Positions 46,636 to 55,441 of a stretch of DNA of 64,000 nucleotides are shown here, in pieces (within the stretch, counting starts at the first letter, position 1; every line of letters begins with the position of its first letter). The stretch is from Roseovarius sp. (GTDB lineage Bacteria > Pseudomonadota > Alphaproteobacteria > Rhodobacterales > Rhodobacteraceae). The translations under genes were made by a program, and so were the position numbers. Below the pieces are notes generated by a model. It was not told the origin of the DNA. It saw nothing but the letters and a program-made list of their open reading frames with translations, and did not search any database. Where the stretch lies: positions 1 to 64,000 of the forward strand of contig JARGOC010000016.1 in assembly GCA_029212365.1 (NCBI GenBank). Reading direction: 5' to 3'.

Positions 46636-47391
46636 ATGAACGTCAAACCGGATTTCTCAAAGAACCGCAACGTGGCTGAAACCGCGCCTGCCTACCTGTC
46701 GATCTGGGATCTAAAGTCCTACTACGGTGAAAGTTACATCGTGCAGGGCATCAGCTTTAACGTACATGAGGGCGAAATTCTTGCCCTTCTGGGCCGCAAC
46801 GGAGCGGGCAAAACCACCACGCTGCGCTCTATTGCGCGCATGGCCAACCCGCAGGTCCAGCACGGCGAAATCTGGCTGGATCACCAGCCGCTTCACAATA
46901 TGTCAGCACATGAGGCATCGGCGGCCGGCATCGGGCTTGTCCCCGAAGACCGCTGCATCATCCCCGGTCTGACGGTCGAAGAAAACCTGCAACTGGCGCA
47001 GATCGCGCCACCTATCGGCTGGTCACTGGAACGTCTTTATGACTTGTTTCCGCGCTTGGCGGAACGTCGCAAGCAAGAGGGCGTAACCCTGTCTGGTGGC
47101 GAGCAACAAATGCTGGCCGTGGCGCGCGCATTGGCGCGTGACATCAAAGTGCTGCTGCTTGATGAACCCTACGAGGGTCTGGCCCCGGTGATTGTGGATG
47201 AGATTGAAAAAACGCTCAACATCATCAAAGAACAAGGCATCACCACGGTGATCGTAGAACAAAACGCCGTGCGCGCCCTGGAGCTATCAGACCGCGCGGT
47301 CATTCTGGACACGGGCGGCATCGTATTTGATGGCACTGCCGCAGAAGTCCTGGAAGACGAAGCGCTCCGCGCAGAATACCTGGCCATCTGA
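46636..47391 (+). CDS. HAAT ABC transporter ATPase, LivF type
   Basis: A 251-residue ATPase: Walker [10 protein letters not shown], signature [16 protein letters not shown], Walker [14 protein letters not shown] and IVEQNAV switch. A 25-residue N-terminal extension precedes the usual start. It pairs with the LivG-type ATPase. A 10-base stem-loop separates it from acs. Confidence 0.9.
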   Translation: MNVKPDFSKNRNVAETAPAYLSIWDLKSYYGESYIVQGISFNVHEGEILALLGRNGAGKTTTLRSIARMANPQVQHGEIWLDHQPLHNMSAHEASAAGIGLVPEDRCIIPGLTVEENLQLAQIAPPIGWSLERLYDLFPRLAERRKQEGVTLSGGEQQMLAVARALARDIKVLLLDEPYEGLAPVIVDEIEKTLNIIKEQGITTVIVEQNAVRALELSDRAVILDTGGIVFDGTAAEVLEDEALRAEYLAI

Positions 47392-47401
47392 GGATAGCCC
47401 C

Positions 47402-47429
47402 TTGTGTGTCCGCCTGTCTGGACACACAA
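47402..47429 (+). promoter_or_regulatory. Intercistronic stem-loop between livF-type gene and acs
   Basis: TTGTGTGTCC (47402-47411) pairs perfectly with GGACACACAA (47420-47429) around GCCTGTCT. No T-run follows, so it is not a classical terminator; RNA processing or partial attenuation is possible. Confidence 0.6.
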
Positions 47430-47467
47430 AACAGACTGACAACGAACCAAACCAACAAAGGCTCGTC

Positions 47468-49414
47468 ATGACAAATACAACGCACGCTCCCTCGGCTGAA
47501 TTTTCGGCCAACGCCCATATTGATGGCGCGACATACGACACGATGTATGCGGCCTCCATTTCAGATCCCGATGGGTTCTGGGCCAATGAAGCCAAACGCA
47601 TTGATTGGATGAAGCCTTTTACCAAGGTGAAGAATGTCAGCTATGAGTTCGGCAACGTGTCGATCAAATGGTTTGAAGATGGCACGCTGAACGTGGCCGC
47701 CAACTGCGTTGACCGGCATCTGGCCACCCGCGGGGACCAAACCGCAATCATCTGGGAACCCGACAGCCCGGATGAGGCAGCCAAGCATATCACCTATAAT
47801 GAACTGCACGATCAGGTCAACAAAATGGCCAATGTTTACAAAGCATTGGGCGTGGGCAAGGGCGACCGCGTGGTCATCTATATGCCGATGATACCCGAGG
47901 CCGCATATGCCATGTTGGCCTGTGCGCGCATTGGTGCGATTCACTCTATCGTCTTTGCCGGCTTTTCGCCTGATGCATTGGGCGCGCGGGTGAATGGCTG
48001 TGATGCCAAACTGGTGGTGACAGCAGATCACGCCCCGCGCGGCGGTCGTGCGACCAAGCTGAAAGACAACGTAAACCTTGCCCTGCTGAACGATTATAAC
48101 GAGGTGAAATGCCTTGTGGTCAAACGCACCGGCGATCAGATCGCATGGCGTGATGGCTTGGATTTCTGGTGGCATGAGGAGGCCGAGAAGGTCAGCACAG
48201 ATTGCCCGCCCGAAGAAATGAATGCCGAAGACCCGCTGTTTATCCTCTACACCTCAGGCTCGACCGGGCAGCCCAAAGGCGTGGTGCACACCACGGGGGG
48301 CTACCTGACCTATGCGGCGATGACCCACGAATTGGTTTTTGATTACCACGACGGCGATGTGTACTGGTGTACCGCCGATGTGGGTTGGGTCACTGGGCAC
48401 AGCTATATCGTCTATGGCCCTCTGGCCAATGGCGCCACGACCTTGATGTTTGAAGGCGTGCCCACCTACCCGGACGCCAGCCGTTTCTGGCAGGTCTGCG
48501 AAAAGCACAAGGTCAATCAGTTCTACACAGCCCCTACTGCTTTGCGGGCATTGATGGGCCAGGGCAATTCCTTTGTGGAATCCTGTGATCTGAGCAGCCT
48601 GAAATTATTGGGCACAGTGGGTGAACCCATAAACCCTGAGGCCTGGAACTGGTATTCAGAGGTGGTTGGCGGCGGGCGCTGCCCGATCGTGGACACCTGG
48701 TGGCAAACTGAAACTGGCGGTCACTTGATGACCCCCCTGCCCGGCGCACATGCCACCAAACCCGGCTCGGCGATGAAACCGTTCTTTGGAGTTGAGCCGG
48801 TGGTGCTGGAGCCGACTTCGGGTGATGTGATTGAAGGGAACGGCGTTGAGGGTGTGCTGTGCATCGCCGACAGCTGGCCCGGTCAGATGCGCACCATCTG
48901 GGGGGATCATGAACGCTTCATGCAGACCTATTTCTCGGATTACAAAGGGTATTACTTTACTGGTGATGGCTGCCGCCGGGACGAGGACGGCGATTATTGG
49001 ATCACCGGGCGCGTGGATGATGTGATCAACGTTTCAGGCCACCGCATGGGCACAGCCGAGGTCGAAAGCGCATTGGTGGCCCACCCCAAAGTGGCCGAAA
49101 GCGCCGTTGTCGGCTATCCGCATGACATCAAAGGTCAGGGGATTTATTGCTATGTCACGTTGATGGCTGGCGAAGAATACACCGATGAATTGAAGACCGA
49201 ACTGCGCAACCATGTTCGCACCGAAATCGGCCCAATAGCCAGCCCTGACCAGATCCAATGGGCACCTGGCCTGCCCAAAACCCGGTCTGGTAAAATCATG
49301 CGTCGTATCCTGCGCAAGATCGCCGAAAATGACTATGGCTCATTGGGGGACACCTCAACCTTGGCAGATCCGTCGGTGGTGGACGATTTGATTAAAAATC
49401 GAATGGGAAGCTAG
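47468..49414 (+). CDS. acs: Acetyl-CoA synthetase (AMP-forming)
   Basis: A 648-residue adenylate-forming ligase that converts acetate, ATP and CoA to acetyl-CoA. P-loop-like [21 protein letters not shown] and the C-terminal [11 protein letters not shown], whose Lys is the usual site of inhibitory acetylation by Pat, are intact. Length is normal. Real start at 47468 with AAGG upstream; longer in-frame codons run into the livF end. It is the last gene of the importer operon, so its substrate may be what the importer brings in; acetate or propionate are the best guesses. Confidence 0.95.
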   Translation: MTNTTHAPSAEFSANAHIDGATYDTMYAASISDPDGFWANEAKRIDWMKPFTKVKNVSYEFGNVSIKWFEDGTLNVAANCVDRHLATRGDQTAIIWEPDSPDEAAKHITYNELHDQVNKMANVYKALGVGKGDRVVIYMPMIPEAAYAMLACARIGAIHSIVFAGFSPDALGARVNGCDAKLVVTADHAPRGGRATKLKDNVNLALLNDYNEVKCLVVKRTGDQIAWRDGLDFWWHEEAEKVSTDCPPEEMNAEDPLFILYTSGSTGQPKGVVHTTGGYLTYAAMTHELVFDYHDGDVYWCTADVGWVTGHSYIVYGPLANGATTLMFEGVPTYPDASRFWQVCEKHKVNQFYTAPTALRALMGQGNSFVESCDLSSLKLLGTVGEPINPEAWNWYSEVVGGGRCPIVDTWWQTETGGHLMTPLPGAHATKPGSAMKPFFGVEPVVLEPTSGDVIEGNGVEGVLCIADSWPGQMRTIWGDHERFMQTYFSDYKGYYFTGDGCRRDEDGDYWITGRVDDVINVSGHRMGTAEVESALVAHPKVAESAVVGYPHDIKGQGIYCYVTLMAGEEYTDELKTELRNHVRTEIGPIASPDQIQWAPGLPKTRSGKIMRRILRKIAENDYGSLGDTSTLADPSVVDDLIKNRMGS

Positions 49415-49479
49415 ATCACCCATACGGGGTGGCCTGCACAGGCTGGTCGTTTCAGGTGTCTGCACCATTCCCTTTTTTT

Positions 49480-49510
49480 GGGGGCCCGTGTCCCGTTTCA
49501 TCGGCCCCCA
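49480..49510. repeat. GC-rich inverted repeat after acs
   Basis: TGGGGGCC (49479-49486) and GGCCCCCA (49503-49510) form an 8-base stem around 16 bases, in the 221-base gap between acs and the PAS-LuxR gene. The T-run lies on the upstream side for the plus strand, so it is not a standard terminator for acs. The remainder of the gap shows nothing. Confidence 0.55.
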
Positions 49511-49635
49511 CTCTGAGGGTCATCGCCGGACATGCGGCCCTTTTCCTTGCTCAAACTGCATCGGGTTGGGCGGGCCATCTGGCGCTTTACAGTGCGGCCT
49601 TTGGGTTTGCCCATGTGGACCCGTAAGGTCATACT

Positions 49636-50184
49636 ATGCCCATGGATATGCGCGATATTGCCTTTGATCATGCCCCGGTGGGCCTGTGTGTTCTGGAAAA
49701 CCGGATCATTCAGCAATGCAATCACCTGTTTGCAGATACTTTCGGCGGCGCTCCCACAGAATTTGCAGGGGTGCCACTGGCCAGGTTTTATCCGTCGATT
49801 GACGACTACAACCGTATTGGCAAGCGCAGCCTGTCCCAGATGCGCCTCACTGGGCGCTACAACGATGAGCGTATCATGAAAAGGCGCGATGGCAGCATGT
49901 TCTGGTGCCGGGTACGAGGCCAATCATTAACGCCGGAAGATCCGTTTCGCCAGGGCATCTGGTCGTTTGCGGATCTGTCAGATGACCGCCCCCTTGTGGC
50001 CCTGACACAACGCGAACGCGAAGTGGCAATTTTGACCTGCCGAGGCATGACCTCCAAGGAAATCGGGCGTGAAATAGGGCTCAGCTATCGCACCATCGAG
50101 GTATATCGCGCGCGCCTTCTGGAAAAGTTTCAAGCCCGAAAACTGGCCGAATTGGTGGCAAAACTATCAGGGATGCCCCTGTGA
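49636..50184 (+). CDS. PAS-LuxR transcriptional regulator
   Basis: A 182-residue regulator with an N-terminal PAS domain (about 8-115; AFDHAPVGLCVLEN, RRDGSMFWCRV) and a C-terminal LuxR/FixJ helix-turn-helix (LTQREREVAILTCRGMTSKEIG, then GLSYRTIEVYRARLLEKF). It has no receiver domain, so it is not a classical response regulator. Position right after acs and before accBC suggests control of carboxylate activation or fatty acid synthesis. Its HTH type matches that of CrbR/ErdR, the acetate-switch output regulators. Confidence 0.87.
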   Translation: MPMDMRDIAFDHAPVGLCVLENRIIQQCNHLFADTFGGAPTEFAGVPLARFYPSIDDYNRIGKRSLSQMRLTGRYNDERIMKRRDGSMFWCRVRGQSLTPEDPFRQGIWSFADLSDDRPLVALTQREREVAILTCRGMTSKEIGREIGLSYRTIEVYRARLLEKFQARKLAELVAKLSGMPL

Positions 50185-50339
50185 GACAAATTTTATTTGC
50201 CCGCCCCTCGTAATTTGCTGGCAAATGTCCCATTTTGAAGGGTGAAATGTCCGCTTTTCTCAGGCTTAGGCTTGGCCTATAAGCGAAAAAAGAAATGTGG
50301 TGATGCTCCGTTAACCCACCACAATGGTCGAGGAACCTG

Positions 50340-50834
50340 ATGCCTAAAAACCCGCATGACTCCGATGTCACATTCATCAAAGCTCTAGCTGAACTGTTGA
50401 ACGAAAATGACCTGACTGAATTGCAGGTCAAACGCGACTATGGCGAAAACGACAGCCTGAATGTGCGCGTCAGCCGCAAGCAAGAGGTCGCCGCGCAAAT
50501 CGCTATGCCTGCTGCGGCCATGCCTGCAATGCCTGCGCCTGCTGCCGCTGCTCCTGTTTCTGGAGAGGCCACAAGCCCGGCAGATGACCCTGCCAACAAC
50601 CCCGGTGCGGTCACCTCCCCCATGGTTGGCACCGTGTATATGCAGGCCGAACCCGGCTCGCCTTCGTTTGTGAACGTCGGTGATCAGGTCAGCGAAGGTG
50701 ACACATTGCTGATCGTGGAAGCTATGAAAACCATGAACCATATTCCGGCGCCACGCGCTGGCACGGTCAAACGTATCCTGATCGAGGATGGCGCGGCTGT
50801 TGAATATGGATCGCCTTTGATGATCATCGAATAA
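50340..50834 (+). CDS. accB: Biotin carboxyl carrier protein of acetyl-CoA carboxylase
   Basis: A 164-residue carrier: N-terminal helical part, an Ala/Pro/Met-rich linker (about 50-85) and the biotinyl domain with EAMKTMN, where Lys130 is biotinylated. Works with AccC (next, 12 bases on) and AccAD elsewhere to make malonyl-CoA. Its 155-base upstream gap likely carries the promoter. Confidence 0.96.
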   Translation: MPKNPHDSDVTFIKALAELLNENDLTELQVKRDYGENDSLNVRVSRKQEVAAQIAMPAAAMPAMPAPAAAAPVSGEATSPADDPANNPGAVTSPMVGTVYMQAEPGSPSFVNVGDQVSEGDTLLIVEAMKTMNHIPAPRAGTVKRILIEDGAAVEYGSPLMIIE

Positions 50835-50846
50835 GGCACAGCTGCA

Positions 50847-52196
50847 ATGTTCGAAAAAATCCTGATCGCCAACCGGGGTGAAATTGCCCTTCGTGTCATT
50901 CGCGCCGCGCGTGAAATGGGTATCCAGACGGTCGCGGTGCATTCCACGGCCGACAGTGATGCGATGCATGTTCGCATGGCGGACGAATCTGTTTGCATCG
51001 GCCCGCCTTCGGGCACCGACAGCTATCTGTCGATCCCCGCAATTATTGCCGCCTGCGAAGTGACCGGCGCTCAGGCGATTCACCCCGGCTATGGCTTTTT
51101 GTCGGAAAACGCCAACTTCGTACAGATTGTCGAAGATCACGACCTGGCGTTCATCGGTCCCACCGCCGAACACATCCGCATCATGGGCGATAAAATCACC
51201 GCCAAAGACACCATGAAAAACCTTGGCGTGCCCTGCGTGCCCGGCTCTGACGGTGGTGTGCCTACCTTGAGCGAGGCCAAAAAACTGGGCGAGGAAATGG
51301 GCTATCCCGTTATCATCAAAGCCACGGCTGGTGGTGGCGGGCGTGGCATGAAGGTGGCGCAAAACGCCGATGAGATGGAACATGCCTTTATGACGGCGCG
51401 TTCCGAGGGCAAAGCCGCCTTTGGCAATGACGAGGTCTATATTGAGAAATATCTGACCACGCCGCGCCACATCGAAATTCAGGTATTTGGGGATGGCAAA
51501 GGCAAAGCCGTGCATTTGGGCGAGCGAGATTGCTCGCTGCAACGGCGCCACCAAAAGGTGTTCGAGGAAGCCCCCGGCCCCTCAATCACCCCAGAAGAAC
51601 GCGACCGCATCGGCAAGGTCTGCGCCGACGCTGTGGCGCGTATCAACTATGCCGGCGCGGGCACGGTCGAGTTTCTGTATGAGAATGGCGAGTTCTATTT
51701 CATCGAAATGAATACGCGCTTGCAGGTGGAACACCCCGTCACCGAAGCCATCTTTGGCGTCGATCTGGTGCGCGAACAAATCCGCGTGGCCGAAGGCCGA
51801 CCAATGTCTTTCACCCAAGATGATCTGGTGATCAATGGCCATGCCATCGAAGTGCGCATCAATGCCGAAAAGCTGCCCGAGTTTTCACCACGCCCTGGCA
51901 CGATCACTCAGTTTCACGCCCCCGGCGGATTGGGTGTGCGCATGGATTCTGCTCTTTATGACGGGTACAAAATCCCCCCCTATTACGACAGTCTGATCGC
52001 CAAACTGATTGTGCATGGTCGTGATCGTGCGTCGGCTTTGGCGCGTCTAAACCGCGCCCTGTCCGAGCTGATCGTGGATGGTGTCGACACCACCGTGCCG
52101 CTGTTTCACGCCCTGTTGCAGGAACCGGATATTCACTCTGGCGAGTACAACATTCATTGGTTGGAACATTGGTTGGAAACCAATCTTCAGGATTAA
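50847..52196 (+). CDS. accC: Biotin carboxylase subunit of acetyl-CoA carboxylase
   Basis: A 449-residue ATP-grasp enzyme that carboxylates the biotin of AccB. FEKILIANRGEIALRVIRA at the start, the ATP-lid GGGGRGMK, HLGERDCSLQRRHQK and EMNTRLQVEHPVTE are all intact. Length is normal. Operon with accB; aat follows after 18 bases. Confidence 0.97.
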   Translation: MFEKILIANRGEIALRVIRAAREMGIQTVAVHSTADSDAMHVRMADESVCIGPPSGTDSYLSIPAIIAACEVTGAQAIHPGYGFLSENANFVQIVEDHDLAFIGPTAEHIRIMGDKITAKDTMKNLGVPCVPGSDGGVPTLSEAKKLGEEMGYPVIIKATAGGGGRGMKVAQNADEMEHAFMTARSEGKAAFGNDEVYIEKYLTTPRHIEIQVFGDGKGKAVHLGERDCSLQRRHQKVFEEAPGPSITPEERDRIGKVCADAVARINYAGAGTVEFLYENGEFYFIEMNTRLQVEHPVTEAIFGVDLVREQIRVAEGRPMSFTQDDLVINGHAIEVRINAEKLPEFSPRPGTITQFHAPGGLGVRMDSALYDGYKIPPYYDSLIAKLIVHGRDRASALARLNRALSELIVDGVDTTVPLFHALLQEPDIHSGEYNIHWLEHWLETNLQD

Positions 52197-52214
52197 TGCA
52201 CACTGCACTTTGGC

Positions 52215-52865
52215 ATGACTAACGCTGATCTCACGCTGACCCCCGACATTTTGCTTCGGGGCTATAGACAGGGTGTCTTTCCTATGGCGGAAGGCCGGGA
52301 TACCCCTGAGATTTTCTGGGTTGATCCAGCAGATCGCGGGATCATGCCCCTGGACGGGTTCCACATATCACGCTCATTGGCGCGCAGGATGCGCCGGGGG
52401 GGATACGTAGTGACCATGAACCAGTGCTTTGACGATGTGGTCCAAGGCTGTGCGGCGCGTTCTGAAACCTGGATAAACGCGCAAATACTTGATCTTTATA
52501 ACAAATTGCATCACCGCGGTCAGGCGCATTCACTGGAAGTCTGGATTGACGGCACTCTGGCGGGCGGTGTGTACGGCGTCAGCATCGGGGCTGCATTCTT
52601 TGGCGAAAGCATGTTTTCGCGTCAAACAGATGGTTCAAAACTTGCATTGGCGCATTTGGTTGATCATCTGCGGCGCTGCGGGTTTGACCTGTTTGATACC
52701 CAGTTCATCACCGATCATCTGAGCAGCTTGGGCGCGATAGAAATTCCGCGGCGCGACTATCATGTATTGTTAAACGCAGCCCTGAAACGGGATGCACAGA
52801 TCACGGGGATTTCGGTTGGCGACAAGCCTCAGGAGGTTTTGCACCGCATGACCCAAACGTCATAG
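52215..52865 (+). CDS. aat: Leucyl/phenylalanyl-tRNA-protein transferase
   Basis: A 216-residue enzyme that adds Leu or Phe from charged tRNA to proteins with N-terminal Arg or Lys, marking them for ClpS-ClpAP. Typical blocks: LLRGYRQGVFPMAE, FWVDPADRGIMPL, GGVYGVSIGAAFFGESMFS and FDTQFITDHL. Its 3' end overlaps the convergent DUF2155 gene by 37 bases. Confidence 0.95.
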   Translation: MTNADLTLTPDILLRGYRQGVFPMAEGRDTPEIFWVDPADRGIMPLDGFHISRSLARRMRRGGYVVTMNQCFDDVVQGCAARSETWINAQILDLYNKLHHRGQAHSLEVWIDGTLAGGVYGVSIGAAFFGESMFSRQTDGSKLALAHLVDHLRRCGFDLFDTQFITDHLSSLGAIEIPRRDYHVLLNAALKRDAQITGISVGDKPQEVLHRMTQTS

Positions 52866-53185
52866 CGCGGATGCTCCAACGCACTCAACGCAGGGGATGA
52901 GGCCACCATCCAACCCTCAAACGCCGGGGCTGCGGCCCCCTCTTCGACGATGGTGACATAGGCAAACGCATCGCCTGACGGGTTGCCGGATGGATAGCGG
53001 CATTCTTTGAGGTGCACTTTCAGGCGGCCAATCTCATAGATACCGCCATTGATCAGATCCATATCCGTGACCTGACCGTCCACCTTATCAAGCCAACGCA
53101 GATGTGCGCCCTGCCCTTTGGTGACTTGCTGTGCCATGGCGGGTTGACTGAGCGCCAATGCACACAACAGTGCCGCCCGGATCAT
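52829..53185 (-). CDS. Secreted DUF2155-domain protein
   Basis: A 118-residue protein with a signal peptide (cleavage after PAMA, near residue 18), then LRWLDKVDGQVTDMDL, LKECRYP and FEGWMVASSPALSALEHPRYDVWVMRC, the DUF2155 pattern with two cysteines. The family is alphaproteobacterial and sits next to mlaD and NDUFA12 in many genomes. Its start overlaps the mlaD stop as ATGA; its last 37 bases overlap aat. Function unknown. Confidence 0.87.
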   Translation of the reverse strand: MIRAALLCALALSQPAMAQQVTKGQGAHLRWLDKVDGQVTDMDLINGGIYEIGRLKVHLKECRYPSGNPSGDAFAYVTIVEEGAAAPAFEGWMVASSPALSALEHPRYDVWVMRCKTS

Positions 53186-53640
53186 TCGGATGTTTCCTCA
53201 CTGTCACCAGCCACGAATTTCATCAGCAGTGAAATCAAGCTGATCGAGCCTTGGGTGAATTCAATTTCGTCGCCGGGCGTCAGTGTGAAAGGCGACCCGC
53301 CGGGCAGGATTTCAACATAGTTGCCCCCCAACAACCCTTCGGAACTGACGGCAACAGCGCTATCGTCAGGCACTTCGATACCTGCGCGCACCGTGAAGGC
53401 GGTTTCGGCCCGGAAGGTCTCAGGGTCCAGTTCCACGGCGGTGACACGGCCCACTTTCACACCGGCCAAACGCACATCCGTGCCCACATCGACGCCGTCA
53501 GCACTGCGAAACGAGGCCGTCAACGGGTATTCCGTATGCCCAGTGGTCACGCCGGTCATCTGGCCTGCATAGATCAAAAACCCGATGGCAGCGGCCAGAA
53601 CAGCCCCGCCGACGATCACTTCGGTGGTGTTTTCGGACAT
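53182..53640 (-). CDS. mlaD: Outer-membrane lipid asymmetry protein MlaD
   Basis: A 152-residue inner-membrane-anchored MCE protein: one N-terminal TM helix (about 6-25), then the MCE domain with SADGVDVGTDVRLAGVKVG and SEGLLGGNYVEI, and a C-terminal helix that forms the hexameric pore. It handles phospholipids moving between MlaC and the MlaFEB ABC complex. MlaF/E/B/C genes are not in the window. Start at 53640, nine bases after the NDUFA12 stop. Confidence 0.92.
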   Translation of the reverse strand: MSENTTEVIVGGAVLAAAIGFLIYAGQMTGVTTGHTEYPLTASFRSADGVDVGTDVRLAGVKVGRVTAVELDPETFRAETAFTVRAGIEVPDDSAVAVSSEGLLGGNYVEILPGGSPFTLTPGDEIEFTQGSISLISLLMKFVAGDSEETSE

Positions 53641-53649
53641 GATTGCCAC

Positions 53650-54033
53650 CTATTCCGGTGACCAGGCTTCGTAATCGCCGCGATCCGCCGGGACAGCCTT
53701 ACGGATCGAGCCAGCAGGGGCATAGGCCATCGCGGTGCCGGTCATGTTTTCTTCATGCGGTTTTTCCCATGGCTTTTTTGCCAAAGGTTGATCCGTTGGA
53801 GGGGCGTCAAATGTGTGATGCAACCAGCCATGCCAGTCGGGATTAACGCGGCTGGCTTCGGCCTCGCCGTTGAACATCACCCAGCGGCGGGAATCATCGC
53901 GATTGCGAAAATAGCGGTTGCCCTGCTCGTCTTCGCCCACTTTCACACCTTTTCTCCAGCTCCACAGCTGGGTGTTCAGTGTGGACCCGTCCCACCATGT
54001 GAACGCACGCAAAACGGTTCTGAAAAGTCCCAT
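53650..54033 (-). CDS. NADH:ubiquinone oxidoreductase accessory subunit NDUFA12-like
   Basis: A 127-residue protein related to mitochondrial complex I subunit NDUFA12 (B17.2), found in alphaproteobacteria. [30 protein letters not shown] and [16 protein letters not shown] are the family marks. GGAGG 6 bases upstream sets the ATG at 54033; the frame's extension to 54225 is not protein-like. It heads the NDUFA12-mlaD-DUF2155 unit. Confidence 0.92.
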   Translation of the reverse strand: MGLFRTVLRAFTWWDGSTLNTQLWSWRKGVKVGEDEQGNRYFRNRDDSRRWVMFNGEAEASRVNPDWHGWLHHTFDAPPTDQPLAKKPWEKPHEENMTGTAMAYAPAGSIRKAVPADRGDYEAWSPE

Positions 54034-54239
54034 GAAAGCCTCCGGCATATCTCGTGCCCAGATATGGCGTATCTGGCGGGAAAGGTCCAGCCTTGCAACG
54101 CGCTCAGCGATGGTTTCACGCCGAGCCCAACCTGATTGTATTGAGGCGCGTTTGCGACAAGTGACCGGCCTGTCTGGTCCAAGACAGAGCTTTCGCCCGA
54201 GCCTACCCTCACCCCCATTCAACAATGAAAGAGGACAAC

Positions 54240-54551
54240 ATGCCCAAACGATTCTTGCTCATACTCAGCATGGCGGCCGGTCTCGGCTTGCCTCATAGCG
54301 CCTCGGCCTATGACGAGTGCACATTTCAATCCAATACAGGCCGTATCGCCAACAGCTATGAATTGATCGGCGTCGAGGCTTGCATCGCATTATGCACAGA
54401 AACAGACGGCTGCACTGCATGGATGTATTCGCCGAACACCTTCAACCCCGACGGCGCCCCGGGCCAATGCCAGCTTTATGCCGAGGCGAGCGACCCCGCA
54501 GCGCCCTCGGCCAGCGTGTCAAACATGTTTTGCGGTCAGATGGGTGGCTGA
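54240..54551 (+). CDS. Small secreted PAN/Apple-like protein
   Basis: A 103-residue protein with a signal peptide (cleavage after SASA, near residue 23). The mature part has Cys pairs in a [12 protein letters not shown] pattern and a final FCGQ, resembling a PAN/Apple domain, which binds proteins or carbohydrates. RBS AGAGGA lies about 6 bases before 54240. A strong hairpin follows. Role unknown. Confidence 0.65.
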   Translation: MPKRFLLILSMAAGLGLPHSASAYDECTFQSNTGRIANSYELIGVEACIALCTETDGCTAWMYSPNTFNPDGAPGQCQLYAEASDPAAPSASVSNMFCGQMGG

Positions 54552-54563
54552 TGCACCTTCGAT

Positions 54564-54589
54564 GCTCCGCGCATGTAAATGCGCGGAGC
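54564..54589. terminator. Strong bidirectional hairpin terminator
   Basis: A perfect 11-base stem GCTCCGCGCAT (54564-54574) / ATGCGCGGAGC (54579-54589) with a GTAA loop, followed on the plus strand by GTTATCTTT. It lies between the convergent PAN-like and secreted hypothetical genes. Confidence 0.75.
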
Positions 54590-54607
54590 GTTATCTTTGG
54601 GTGCGCG

Positions 54608-55078
54608 TCAAGAGGGCGGAGAGGCCACGCGCCATTCATCACCCTCGCGCACGACCGTAAAGTCATCGGTGCCGCTGTCGCTCTCGCCCGAGATGGTGAA
54701 ATCCATCCAAACACTGACATAGCCACGGTCCTGCTTTATCTTGCGGCCCTTCAGTTCTGCGGCGTTCAGCGTCCAGTCTTTCCAGTCCTTGATCGCCTTT
54801 TTCCCTTTGCGGTCCGGACTGGAGACCATCGCATCTTGCCAATCTTTATCCCCTCTCACACGGCTGGCCAGGAACAGAACGACCGCCCCTTCGGGGGTGG
54901 ACAGATCGGGGTTCAGATTGCCCGCGGTGCTCTTTTCGATTTGGGGTGCGTCAACATAGGTTTCCCATCCATTCTCCCCGGCCGTAACCTCAGGCGGGGT
55001 AAAGCCGGATTGCGCCACAACAGCGCCGGAAAAGCCAAGTGTGACACTCAAAATGAGTGCTTTCAAAATAATTTTCAT
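54608..55078 (-). CDS. Secreted hypothetical protein (156 aa)
   Basis: A 156-residue protein with a signal peptide (hydrophobic 4-20, cleavage after VVA near 22). Mature part: DLSTPEGAVVLFLASRVRGDKDW, KDWKDWTLNAAELKGRKI and VREGDEWRVA, which looks like a small NTF2-like or DUF4878-like fold (secreted cone). GGAGAATATT precedes the ATG at 55078. No function can be assigned. Confidence 0.6.
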   Translation of the reverse strand: MKIILKALILSVTLGFSGAVVAQSGFTPPEVTAGENGWETYVDAPQIEKSTAGNLNPDLSTPEGAVVLFLASRVRGDKDWQDAMVSSPDRKGKKAIKDWKDWTLNAAELKGRKIKQDRGYVSVWMDFTISGESDSGTDDFTVVREGDEWRVASPPS

Positions 55079-55201
55079 AATATTCTCCATCATGTCTGCA
55101 CGCATGATCATACTGATTACAGCGCAGATGGCTTGGACGAAACGCGATGCAGACTTGTCGGAAATGGGAGCTGGCGCAAATGTTCCCGCCACGCGCCTGG
55201 C

Positions 55202-55369
55202 TTTGCAGGTTACCTGAGAAAGATCCTGGTCGATGAAGACACGACGTTCACGGGTGCGTTTGAGAAGATCCGCACTATAGGACCAGACAGATCGGGATGA
55301 TCTGCACTGGATTGCGCGTTCAACGAGATTTCATACTTCAACCGGGTGCTTTACCGCCGGTTTGAGTAG
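55202..55369 (+). pseudogene. Remnant of an AraC-family regulator (C-terminal HTH)
   Basis: One reading frame encodes LRKILVDEDTTFTGAFEKIR, then a TGA stop at 55298, then DCAFNEISYFNRVLYRRFE and TAG at 55367. Both parts match the two half-sites of an AraC helix-turn-helix domain in correct order and spacing. The N-terminal effector domain is missing. An 8-base inverted repeat (55354-55361 / 55372-55379) lies at its end. Confidence 0.55.
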
Positions 55370-55441
55370 ATACCGGCGGAATACCGAAAAGCGCCGGATC
55401 AATGATGCCCGCGCAGATCCGAATGCTATGCAGGCCCGCAA

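Noticed and set aside
49471-49510. Rho-independent terminator after acs
   Set aside because: The T-run is on the upstream side of the stem for the plus strand, and the minus strand ends in A residues; kept only as an inverted repeat.
50385-51554. Minus-strand open frame (389 codons) opposite accB/accC
   Set aside because: Antisense shadow of two highly conserved genes, with no recognisable motif and no ribosome site.
54380-55300. Plus-strand open frame of 306 codons
   Set aside because: It overlaps the PAN-like gene and runs antisense to the secreted hypothetical gene; only its last ~35 codons look like protein, and these belong to the AraC remnant.
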